DNA from: Akkermansiaceae bacterium
GTDB lineage: Bacteria > Verrucomicrobiota > Verrucomicrobiia > Verrucomicrobiales > Akkermansiaceae
NCBI GenBank assembly: GCA_017798145.1
Contig: CP059069.1
Span: forward strand, 1,101,226 to 1,165,225
DNA: 64,000 bases
Direction: 5' to 3'
Shown: positions 18,168 through 24,271 of the stretch, piece after piece
How the letters are laid out: every line of letters starts with the position of its first letter
Numbering within the stretch: the stretch's first letter is position 1
The notes under the pieces: model-generated
Seen by the model: only the letters and a program-made list of their open reading frames with translations
The model's database searches: none
Told to the model about the DNA's origin: nothing
Translations under genes and position numbers: made by a program

Positions 18168-18377
18168 TCATGCGATCGCCAGCTCGCCCACGGTCACACC
18201 TGAGATGTTCGGCGTGGGTGTGGATTCCGGAAGATCCTCGAAGTAGAGTTCGAGTGCCTCCTTGAGGTTGGCGAGAGCCTCCGCCTCGCTCGCCCCGAAG
18301 CTTGAGACATCGTGATCGAGACATTGCGCCACGTAATCGGAGTCCTCCCGGTAAAGCGTGTAGTGGATGTTTCTCAT
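18168..18377 (-). CDS. hicB: type II antitoxin HicB
   Basis: A 69-residue partial-RNase-H-fold antitoxin: YTLYREDSDYVAQCLDHDVSSFGASEAEALANLKEALELYFED is a textbook short HicB. No separate DNA-binding domain is present, so regulation of the operon would rely on the complex or another factor. It neutralises HicA encoded immediately downstream. Confidence 0.92.
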   Translation of the reverse strand: MRNIHYTLYREDSDYVAQCLDHDVSSFGASEAEALANLKEALELYFEDLPESTPTPNISGVTVGELAIA

Positions 18378-18469
18378 CGCATCAGGCTAGTTGCGGGAGG
18401 CAATTTTGCAAGCTCGGAGCCAACTCGGGGTCACCAAGGTTCTTACAACAGGGAGTGCGAAGATGATTG

Positions 18470-18613
18470 AACCACGGATTGCACGGAGTTCACGGATGAG
18501 GACGCGTAAGAATGACATGGTAAATCAGTTCCCGAGAGGACGATACCCTGACAGGAGAGCAAATTCCCTATCTCGCCTTCTCTTATCCGTGCCCATCCGT
18601 GCAATCCGTGGTT
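18470..18613. repeat. MITE-like element with 18-bp terminal inverted repeats
   Basis: A 144-base stretch bounded by perfect 18-base inverted repeats AACCACGGATTGCACGGA / TCCGTGCAATCCGTGGTT. The interior carries further degenerate CACGGAT units and no ORF. A similar half-end (AACCACGAATTTCACGAA) occurs at about 22516-22533. Confidence 0.6.
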
Positions 18614-18681
18614 AAAACTCTTAAGAACTGTCAGCCTCTCCCTAGTGTAGGAACCCTGTCGGGGTCTCAGTGGATCAGCCG

Positions 18682-18915
18682 AGCTGTTTTCCCGCTTTCG
18701 AGAAGGGCGGACAGGGAACGCCGCCGGCCAGTAGATCCACGCCCTTGAACTCCTTCGCCGAGAAATCACGCACATCCCCTTCCACCACATCGAATGCCCT
18801 CTCCTCACTGATCACTTCCCATTGATCACTGCCCACTGCTCACTGATCACTCGGCACTTCTTCCCAATCGCCTGCCCACCGACTCCCGAGCAAATCTCAA
18901 TGCAGGTGAGTGTGA
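18682..18915 (-). pseudogene. truncated, scarred copy 1 of the methyltransferase 5' region
   Basis: Reads, on the minus strand, CTCACCTGCAT then GAGATTTGCTCGGGAG (the CIEICSGAG part of methyltransferase motif I), then an AGTGATC-type heptamer array in place of about 24 codons, then GATGTGGTGGAAGGGGATG through the PCPPFSKAG motif IV region, where homology to the intact gene at 24272-25270 ends. The reading frame is broken. No start codon region is kept. Confidence 0.8.
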
Positions 18916-19173
18916 TCAGTGGGCAATGGAGAGACTTTCACCGTAGAACCTTTCGAGGAAGATCTGTCGGCGCTTTGGTTCGGCCAGCTCTTTGGAAATT
19001 CCAGACCAGACGAGTTCCCGGGCAGTATCTGTCATCCGGCAACCGATCATAAGACGCTCCGCCCCTGATTTCTCCATCATGCGATCGAAGAGATGTTTGT
19101 TCAGGTCGGCCGGGGTATCCGCTATCGAGAAACCCGTGTCAGCATATCTGTCAGGTTCAATTTTTGAGACCAT
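18916..19173 (-). CDS. small partner protein of a nucleotidyltransferase
   Basis: An 85-residue protein whose core ERLMIGCRMTDTARELVWSGI and closing FLERFYGESL match a widespread family of small proteins encoded beside AbiEii/MNT-type nucleotidyltransferases; its role is unknown and a toxin-antitoxin-like pairing is only suspected. Its 5' end overlaps the nucleotidyltransferase 3' end by 52 bases. The last codons and the TGA stop fall in a GTGATCAGTG repeat remnant next to the scarred methyltransferase fragment, so the natural C-terminus may have been altered. The start could be an internal Met. Confidence 0.6.
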   Translation of the reverse strand: MVSKIEPDRYADTGFSIADTPADLNKHLFDRMMEKSGAERLMIGCRMTDTARELVWSGISKELAEPKRRQIFLERFYGESLSIAH

Positions 19174-19661
19174 GTCTGTAAGTAGCCGTTATCGGCTCCT
19201 GTTGCGAGGAGATTTTCCACATCCGAGAGCTGCCGTTCGCTCCCGGATTCCCTCGCCCAATCGAGCTTCGAGAGAATGAGATCCTCCTTGCTGACAATCC
19301 ACAGGGACTGCCCCATCACCGCTATCCTCTGGCGCCGGCCGAACTCCACGAGACGGTAGTCCTCGCGTTTCCGGATCATGAAATCGACTTTGATCAGGCT
19401 CTCGTTGTGGATGACGTTGAAAGACGATTGCTCGAGCACGGCTCCCCTCGCCGCCTCCTCGCTGAAGTAGAATTCCTCTCCAAAGATACCTGGGAGGATT
19501 TCAAGATCCTTCAGCCCAAGCGCGATGACGATATCGATGTCCCGCGTCATCCGGGGCTGGGCGTAGTGGTTCAGAGCCATGGAGCCTGTCAGCATATATT
19601 CCAGACCAGCCTCTTCGAGTCGCCGGGTGACATCCAGGAGCAGATCAAGTTCGGAAAGCAT
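19122..19661 (-). CDS. nucleotidyltransferase (DUF6036/AbiEii-like)
   Basis: A 179-residue Pol-beta-fold nucleotidyltransferase. YMLTGSMALNHYAQPRMTRDIDIVIAL (about 22-48) holds the GS motif and the DxD catalytic pair, and VSKEDLILSKLDWARES the typical C-terminal helix. Members of this fold in similar settings act as toxins or antitoxins by modifying tRNA or protein, but the target here cannot be inferred. It heads a two-gene unit with the small partner protein and lies between two scarred methyltransferase fragments. Confidence 0.8.
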   Translation of the reverse strand: MLSELDLLLDVTRRLEEAGLEYMLTGSMALNHYAQPRMTRDIDIVIALGLKDLEILPGIFGEEFYFSEEAARGAVLEQSSFNVIHNESLIKVDFMIRKREDYRLVEFGRRQRIAVMGQSLWIVSKEDLILSKLDWARESGSERQLSDVENLLATGADNGYLQTWSQKLNLTDMLTRVSR

Positions 19662-19815
19662 GAGGTGTGAGTTTTTCTGAATCTTTCTGGAAAAGCAATC
19701 TCAGCCCGAAGCGATGCACTGTCGCGAAAGATTGAAGCGCTGCCTTTGGAAGACGAGAGGAGAGTGGCCGAAAAATCAGAAATGGGAGTCAGCGGAACCA
19801 AGCCAATTCACATCC

Positions 19816-20147
19816 GGTGAGGAACCCGCGGACATTCTCCAGCATGACGGCTTTGGGGCGGCATTCGTCCACCAGGCGGAGGGCTTCGGGGAAAATGTCG
19901 CGCTCGTCGTTGGAGCCGAGCTGTTTACCCGCTTTCGAGAACGGCGGGCAGGGAACGCCGCCGGCCAGCAGATCCACGCCCTTGAACCCCTTCGCCGGGA
20001 AATCACCCACATCCCCTTCCACCACATCAAATGCCCTCTTCCCACTTCTCACTACCTCTTCCCACTGATCACTGATCACTCAGCACTCAGCACTTCTTCC
20101 CAATCGCCTGACCACCGGCTCCCGAGCAAATCTCGATGCAGGTGGGG
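19816..20147 (-). pseudogene. truncated, scarred copy 2 of the methyltransferase 5' region
   Basis: Longest of the four fragments. From ACCTGCATCGAG (motif I) it passes through AAGAAGTGCTGAGTGCTGAG and GTGATCAGTGATCAGTGGG heptamers, then rejoins the gene at DVVEGDVGDF and continues through GGVPCPPFSKAGKQLGSNDE to PKAVMLENVRGFL, where similarity to the intact gene stops. It includes motifs IV and VI but lacks the start codon and the target-recognition half, so it cannot be functional. Confidence 0.85.
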
Positions 20148-20155
20148 GCGGTGGT

Positions 20156-20425
20156 TCAGTCGAAAAGTTCGGTATGGGTGCCGGTGCGGATGAAGGTGAC
20201 AGTTTCCTCGGTTGCCTGGTAGATGAGCAGCCAGTCGCCACCAAGATGGCATTCCCGATAATCCTTCATGTTTCCAACGAGCTGATGATCCCTGTTGATG
20301 GGCGGTAGCGGCTTTGATTCGGCGAGGAGATCGATGGCTTCGGCGAGCCTGTCCATGGGCCGCCCCGTGCGTTTGATCCGTTCAACGTCCTTCTTAAACT
20401 GCTTCTTGAATACGATTTCCCTCAT
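20156..20425 (-). CDS. YafQ family toxin (RelE superfamily)
   Basis: An 89-residue RelE-fold ribosome-dependent mRNA interferase candidate: VFKKQFKKDVERIKRTGRP, LPPINRDHQLVGNMKDYRECHLGGDWLLIYQ and VTFIRTGTHTELF are the standard YafQ blocks, including the catalytic His pair in RDH and GTH and the Asp after the helix. Start is the ATG overlapping the antitoxin stop by one base (TGATG); longer frames lie inside the antitoxin. Expression is thus coupled to the antitoxin. Confidence 0.9.
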   Translation of the reverse strand: MREIVFKKQFKKDVERIKRTGRPMDRLAEAIDLLAESKPLPPINRDHQLVGNMKDYRECHLGGDWLLIYQATEETVTFIRTGTHTELFD

Positions 20426-20640
20426 CAGATGCCGAGAGATGCTTTCGCTTGGGAGGCGGTCTTGTAGCGCTGGAGTCCTTCCGACGGCTCGTTCATCGCT
20501 TCCAAAGTGGTTGCGTTCGGCGTTGGTTCCTCCACAAGCAGGGTCAGGACAGCCTTGCAAGGGCCGGTGACGTGCTCCGCCAACGTGACGGTGCCATCCT
20601 CCGAGACCGTGGCTTCGATTGCTCTAAGTGATGCTGACAT
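20425..20640 (-). CDS. antitoxin partner of YafQ
   Basis: A 71-residue protein. The N-terminal half (LRAIEATVSEDGTVTLAEHVTGPCKAVLTLLVEE) is a short beta-hairpin module as in AF2212/AbrB-like antitoxins; the C-terminal tail NATTLEAMNEPSEGLQRYK followed by TASQAKASLG matches RelB/DinJ toxin-binding tails. The tail is close to that of the HicB-like protein at 17625-17936. Start chosen at MSASLRAIEAT; upstream codons in the same frame cross repeats and are not coding-like. Confidence 0.7.
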   Translation of the reverse strand: MSASLRAIEATVSEDGTVTLAEHVTGPCKAVLTLLVEEPTPNATTLEAMNEPSEGLQRYKTASQAKASLGI

Positions 20641-20757
20641 GGTGGAAGAATAAGCGTTTATCCCGCTTTGGCTAGGCGGAAAGCGGCTCTCCCGCCTCGT
20701 CTTCAAAGTGCCTCTTTGACGAGCGGAGGACTTGATCCACATCGATTCCCTCCGAGT

Positions 20758-20875
20758 GGAGTAGGTGCGTCCCCGCACCTTGAGTTACCGGTGGCGTCCC
20801 GCCGTCCGTAATCGACTTATTCCCACACCGGGCGCGACGCCCGCCAGCCCCCAAGGCGCGGGACGTACCTACTCC
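20758..20875. repeat. MITE/REP-like element with inverted ends
   Basis: GGAGTAGGTGCGTCCCCGCACC at the left end is matched in inverted orientation by GGCGCGGGACGTACCTACTCC at the right end (about 21 bases, three differences). The 75-base interior is GC-rich with GGCGTCCCGCCG and GGGCGCGACGCCCGCC sub-palindromes, so the whole can fold into a long hairpin. It abuts methyltransferase fragment 3. Confidence 0.6.
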
Positions 20876-21108
20876 CACCGGCCAGAAGATCCACGCCCTT
20901 GAACTCCTTCGCCGAGAAATCACGCACATCCCCTTCCACCAGATCGAATGCCCTCTTCCCACTGATCACTGATCACTGATCACTGCTAACTCGGCACTTC
21001 TTTACCCTGCCCTCTCCAACCCAATCGCCTGACCACCGGCTCCCGAGCAAATCTCTATGCAGGTGAGGCCGGACTGGGAAACCGTGGTTTGGGGAGGATT
21101 CTTCATGG
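20876..21108 (-). pseudogene. truncated, scarred copy 3 with intact methyltransferase start
   Basis: Keeps the ATG and the first 34 codons (MKNPPQTTVSQSG, LTCIEICSGAGGQAIGLERAG) and upstream leader GGATTCTTCATGGGTTCTT-like bases shared with the intact gene. It then stops at TAA, crosses GAAGTGCCGAGTTAGCAGTG and GATCAGTGATCAGTGATCAG heptamers, and resumes at VEGDVRDFSAKEFKGVDLLAG. Homology ends at the MITE-like element on the left. A 34-residue truncated peptide could be made but would be inactive. Confidence 0.85.
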
Positions 21109-21173
21109 GTTCTTTTGAACAGTTTTCGGATCTTGTGTCAATTTCTGAGGCTGGAATGTTGCGATGAAGCACC

Positions 21174-21632
21174 TTATGCGTCCGGCTTGGATTTTCTGAT
21201 CGCATCGACATCCTTGAGATCCTGATCGCGTCCCGAGGCGAGTTTGACAGAGATTAGGTCTTCCCGGCTGATGAAATGAATCGGGTCTTTTCCGATGGAA
21301 ACGGTGTTGCGCCTCTTCCATGCCTCGTTGAAGTCGCCGCCGGGAATTTCCATCATGACATCGACCCGCAAGGGAGGGTTGCCCATCTGGTAGAAATAGC
21401 CGGGTTCGGAGAAGTCCGCTGTGGTGAGGCCGGTGAGAGGGGCACCGAATTCCTTGAGCGCATTGAAGACGGCGCGCGCGTTGGTGGGATCAATGGCAAT
21501 CCAAAGATCGAGGTCTTTTGTCCAGCGGGGTTCCGAGTAAAGCATGACGGCGTAGCCGCCAATCACAAGGTAGCGCACCTCATGCCTTGCCAAAACGCTC
21601 AACAGTTCTTTGAAGTCTTGGCTCTGTAGCAT
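21174..21632 (-). CDS. nucleotidyltransferase (DUF6036-like)
   Basis: A 152-residue Pol-beta-fold protein with YLVIGGYAVMLYSEPRWTKDLDLWIAI (about 21-47: GG motif and DxD pair), RVDVMMEIPGGDF (third acidic residue) and FISREDLISVKLASGRDQDLKDVDAI. It is in the same broad class as the protein at 19122-19661 but not a close copy. Here the small partner gene is upstream and overlaps its start by 53 bases, the reverse order of the other pair. Target unknown. Confidence 0.8.
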   Translation of the reverse strand: MLQSQDFKELLSVLARHEVRYLVIGGYAVMLYSEPRWTKDLDLWIAIDPTNARAVFNALKEFGAPLTGLTTADFSEPGYFYQMGNPPLRVDVMMEIPGGDFNEAWKRRNTVSIGKDPIHFISREDLISVKLASGRDQDLKDVDAIRKSKPDA

Positions 21633-21846
21633 CGTTTTTTGTGAGCAGGCGGTGGTCCTTGATCATTCCCCACATGGCATCGAAAATCGCCGCCGGGCCT
21701 TGCTTTTGCCAGAAGGAGATGTCCCAGGAGCGGTCGTCTCCGGTGAAGCGGCCGTAGTTTTCGGAGAACATTTCGGATCTCGCTTCCGCAAGGTGCTGGA
21801 TCACCTGGGCGCGAACTTTCTCCACTGGTAACGGCTTGAGCGGCAT
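21580..21846 (-). CDS. small partner protein of a nucleotidyltransferase
   Basis: An 88-residue protein from MPLKPLPVEKVRAQ. WDISFWQKQGPAAIFDAMWGMIKDH and the closing RLQRTVERFG follow a conserved pattern of small proteins encoded with MNT/DUF6036 nucleotidyltransferases, function unknown. The frame is open another 46 codons upstream, but that part crosses a perfect inverted repeat and has no family pattern, so the shorter start is preferred. Its 3' end overlaps the nucleotidyltransferase start. Confidence 0.6.
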   Translation of the reverse strand: MPLKPLPVEKVRAQVIQHLAEARSEMFSENYGRFTGDDRSWDISFWQKQGPAAIFDAMWGMIKDHRLLTKNDATEPRLQRTVERFGKA

Positions 21847-21964
21847 CTTCGAAGGCGCTTCGTTTATGGCCGTAGATTCCCGGGATGGCGGCTGGGTTTT
21901 CACTGCCTTGAGGGTGCTCCGATTCCCCGTTGCTGTCAATGGAGGAGCTGGAGGCATTGGGAGT

Positions 21965-22018
21965 GGCTGACACCAGTCTGCCACGCGAAACGATGGTCAT
22001 GGCAGACTGGTGTCAGCC
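21965..22018. repeat. perfect 19-bp inverted repeat
   Basis: GGCTGACACCAGTCTGCCA and its exact reverse complement are separated by 16 bases. The adjoining TGTCAGCCTCTCCC string recurs at about 18627-18640 beside methyltransferase fragment 1, so these may be ends of a small mobile element; a terminator hairpin is the alternative. Confidence 0.6.
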
Positions 22019-22021
22019 TCT

Positions 22022-22171
22022 CCCCCTTGAACTCCTTCGCCGAGAAATCACGCACATCCCCTTCCACCACATCGAATGCCCTCTTCCCACTGATCACTGA
22101 TCACTGATCACTCGGCACTTCTTCCAGAAACCCTGCCCTCTCCAACCCAATCGCCTGACCACCGGCGCCTG
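22022..22171 (-). pseudogene. truncated, scarred copy 4 of the methyltransferase 5' region
   Basis: Shortest fragment: GCCGGTGGTCAGGCGATTGG (GGQAIGLERAGF), then GAAGAAGTGCCGAGTGATCA with three GATCAGT units, then rejoins at GATGTGGTGGAAGGGGATG and ends after FSAKEFKG. It carries the same scar junctions as copies 1-3 and has neither start codon nor motif IV. Confidence 0.85.
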
Positions 22172-22196
22172 ACGGCGGTCATGAGTTCGAATATCA

Positions 22197-22502
22197 TCAC
22201 CCGCACTTCTTCTCCCTTAGCGTTTCGCGGATATCGTCTTTGGAAACCCATCGCCAGACCATCACGTATGCTCCGCTTGCACCCTGGGAAATGACGGGTT
22301 CATCGTCGTGATCAAATTCATCATCGCTGCCACAGACGACGTGCTCGGCATACATTTTGTCGAGACGACTGCGATTCGCTTTCAGGCGGATCTTTTGCGC
22401 CAGATCGGTATGGCCGGATGCGAGCAAGGCGTCGTGGACCGCTTCGGCGTCCTCGGCGTAGAGGATGACGGGAGCGAAGGATTTTTTGGAGGTCATGGGC
22501 AT
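22197..22502 (-). CDS. hypothetical protein
   Basis: Not recognised. 101 residues, soluble, acidic centre (CGSDDEFDHDDEP) between an N-terminal alpha/beta stretch (FAPVILYAEDAEAVHDALLASGHTDLAQKIRLK) and a C-terminal WRWVSKDDIRETLREKK. No membrane helix or known motif. First of three small minus-strand genes between fragment 4 and the restriction system; the start may be two codons later. Confidence 0.55.
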   Translation of the reverse strand: MPMTSKKSFAPVILYAEDAEAVHDALLASGHTDLAQKIRLKANRSRLDKMYAEHVVCGSDDEFDHDDEPVISQGASGAYVMVWRWVSKDDIRETLREKKCG

Positions 22503-22526
22503 GGGGTAAGAATTGAACCACGAATT

Positions 22527-22787
22527 TCACGAATGATCACGAATGGCGCGGATCTTCCCTGCTTCGATTGCGTGAGTTTCCTGGCCGATCGCCTGATAAA
22601 GCGCACCGCAGAGGTCAGTGATTTTTTCGCACCGAGCGGAAAAGTCCGGGGAACTGGAAATCACGGGATGAGCTGCGATGTGTTCGGAAAAATGATCCAG
22701 CCACACCGACACCCGATCCAGTGCTTCGTGGCGGTGGAAGTCGTCCAGCTCGCCACCTGCCTTTCTTTCATGCGATTTTTTTGGCAT
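22527..22787 (-). CDS. hypothetical protein
   Basis: Not recognised. 86 residues, predicted mostly helical (LDRVSVWLDHFSEHIAAHPVI, ITDLCGALYQAIGQETHAIEAGKI), with a basic N-terminus MPKKSHERK. Same strand as its neighbours, 24 bases before the next gene, so probably in one transcript with them. Coding status rests on codon use and context only. Confidence 0.5.
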   Translation of the reverse strand: MPKKSHERKAGGELDDFHRHEALDRVSVWLDHFSEHIAAHPVISSSPDFSARCEKITDLCGALYQAIGQETHAIEAGKIRAIRDHS

Positions 22788-22836
22788 AGTGTTTTTCCCG
22801 AAGTGTTGGGATGGCTCCCCTTCTGTTCTCGGCAGA

Positions 22837-23100
22837 TCATCCGGTGGCTTCCGCCTCGTAGTGCATCATGGCCATATTCACGGTTTTCTGAGGATCGATT
22901 CCCTTTGAGTGCAGGAAATGCAGAATGTCCGTGAGCAGATCGATGGAAAGAGTCTCCTCGTCAGTATCCATGCCCCTTTGTTGCCCGAAATACTCGATAG
23001 CCTGCCTTGCGGAGTCTGCCCGATCACCGTTCGTCCACGAGTTGTTTTCCCAGCCATCGGTGGGAACGATCAGGCCGGGATCATGGGGAGGTGTTGTCAT
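22837..23100 (-). CDS. hypothetical protein
   Basis: Not recognised. 87 residues: an N-terminal stretch NSWTNGDRADSARQAIEYFGQ and a helical C-terminus TLSIDLLTDILHFLHSKGID ending MAMMHYEAEATG. Such sequences are common among small accessory proteins of phage or plasmid type. It is divergent from the XRE controller gene, sharing a 110-base promoter region with GTTCT/AGAAC palindromes, so the controller may repress both. Confidence 0.55.
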   Translation of the reverse strand: MTTPPHDPGLIVPTDGWENNSWTNGDRADSARQAIEYFGQQRGMDTDEETLSIDLLTDILHFLHSKGIDPQKTVNMAMMHYEAEATG

Positions 23101-23153
23101 CGGGGAGTTGGCTTTTTACTTCGACATTCTCGAGCAAAAACCATGTTCGGATC

Positions 23154-23177
23154 AAGAACAATGTTCTTCTTTAGAAC
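23154..23177. promoter_or_regulatory. candidate controller-protein operator
   Basis: Two overlapping dyads, AAGAAC-AAT-GTTCTT and GTTCT-TCTTT-AGAAC, lie 34 to 57 bases before the GTG start of the XRE regulator, in the divergent promoter region. Paired palindromes at this place are typical of C-box operators in controller-regulated restriction systems; binding is inferred. Confidence 0.5.
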
Positions 23178-23210
23178 TCGCGATCATGCATGGATATGTA
23201 GCCTCGCGGT

Positions 23211-23480
23211 GTGAAGCTGCCCAATAGCCGGACGGATCATCCAAAAAACATCGTCGGGCCAAGAATACGGCGCGCTCGTCTGGATTTCGATCCGCCGCTT
23301 ACCCAAGACCAGCTCTCAGGTCGCCTTGCTGCAAAAGGCCTGTCCCTTGACCGGGTGGCGATCACGAAAATCGAATGTGGAAATCGAGCTGTATTCGATT
23401 TCGAACTCCCGACCATTGCGGAGGTTTTGAAGGTTGATCTCCAGTGGCTGATGACCGGCAAGGGTAACCCCAGGAAATGA
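23211..23480 (+). CDS. XRE-family regulator, probable restriction controller (C) protein
   Basis: An 89-residue helix-turn-helix protein: VGPRIRRARLDFDPPLTQDQLSGRLAAKG with recognition helix around LDRVAITKIECGNRAV, and IAEVLKVDLQWLMTGKG closing. GTG start. Its stop overlaps the HNH endonuclease start (ATGA). This C-R gene fusion-like order, with palindromes just upstream, fits a controller that delays endonuclease expression until DNA is methylated; it is slightly longer than classical C proteins. Confidence 0.8.
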   Translation: MKLPNSRTDHPKNIVGPRIRRARLDFDPPLTQDQLSGRLAAKGLSLDRVAITKIECGNRAVFDFELPTIAEVLKVDLQWLMTGKGNPRK

Positions 23481-24271
23481 ATCCGATGCCGAAGAAAAAG
23501 CCACTCTCCGCGATCCACCTGGAAATCCTCAAATTGCTACGGGAGAATCCGGATGGGCTGGATATCGAACAGATACGGGAGCTCGGTGGAATCGAAGGCC
23601 AGCAACACCTGGATAAGCGACTCAGGGAGCTTTACCCCTACTATGAGATCGCGACAAAGCGCGCTGGACGCAGGTTCATCTACCAATTCGTAAAGGAGCG
23701 GAATACGGATGACTACGACTACAGCGTCATTTCAAAGACGCTCCGCGCCAAGATCATCCACCGCGATGGCCGTCGTTGCCGGATGTGTGGAAGAACCGTT
23801 GACGAGGATAAAATCAAACTGCACATCGACCACAAGATCCCGAGGGAGTGGGGCGGGCCGAGCAACGAGGAAAACCTGTGGGCTCTTTGCAGCGGATGCA
23901 ACGAGGGCAAGCGGAATTACTTTTCCAGTTTCGATCCCAGCCTGATGGAGACCATCCTAACCCATGATTCCGTCCATCGGCGTCTTGCGGAGATGCTTCA
24001 CGCGAAGTCGGGTGAATGGGTGGATTGCGACTTGCTGGAATTCGTGGCGAATTTCGAAGACTATCAGACCGATTGGCGCAAGCGGTTGCGGGAACTTCGT
24101 TATCTCGGACTGGATATAGAGACGAAGAACACCAAGATCGAGAAGCGGACGGTGAGCAACTACCGTCTCACGAACTGGGTCGATCTTCCAGACGATTTGA
24201 GCGAGGCGGCACGCCGTTTTGAGGCCGACCGTGCGAAAAAGAACAAGGCCAGGAAACAATCAGGCGGTTAG
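23477..24271 (+). CDS. HNH restriction endonuclease
   Basis: A 264-residue protein. The N-terminal third (about 10-65) resembles a winged-helix DNA-binding module (LEILKLLRENPDGLDIEQIREL). The HNH domain spans about 90-150 with CRMCGRTVDEDK, LHIDHKIPREWGG (catalytic His-Asp-His region) and LCSGCNEGKRN, so two CxxC pairs bind zinc. The C-terminal part (DWRKRLRELRYLGLDIE) is seen in type II HNH enzymes paired with C5 methyltransferases. Coupled to the controller by ATGA and abutting the convergent methyltransferase stop-to-stop. Recognition sequence unknown. A later start (MPKKKPLS) is possible. Confidence 0.85.
   Translation: MNPMPKKKPLSAIHLEILKLLRENPDGLDIEQIRELGGIEGQQHLDKRLRELYPYYEIATKRAGRRFIYQFVKERNTDDYDYSVISKTLRAKIIHRDGRRCRMCGRTVDEDKIKLHIDHKIPREWGGPSNEENLWALCSGCNEGKRNYFSSFDPSLMETILTHDSVHRRLAEMLHAKSGEWVDCDLLEFVANFEDYQTDWRKRLRELRYLGLDIETKNTKIEKRTVSNYRLTNWVDLPDDLSEAARRFEADRAKKNKARKQSGG

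Noticed and set aside
17946-21846. Classical integron with attC-bearing cassettes
   Set aside because: No integrase gene and no attC-like R'/R'' boxes; the repeats are fragments of a methyltransferase gene with variable ends.
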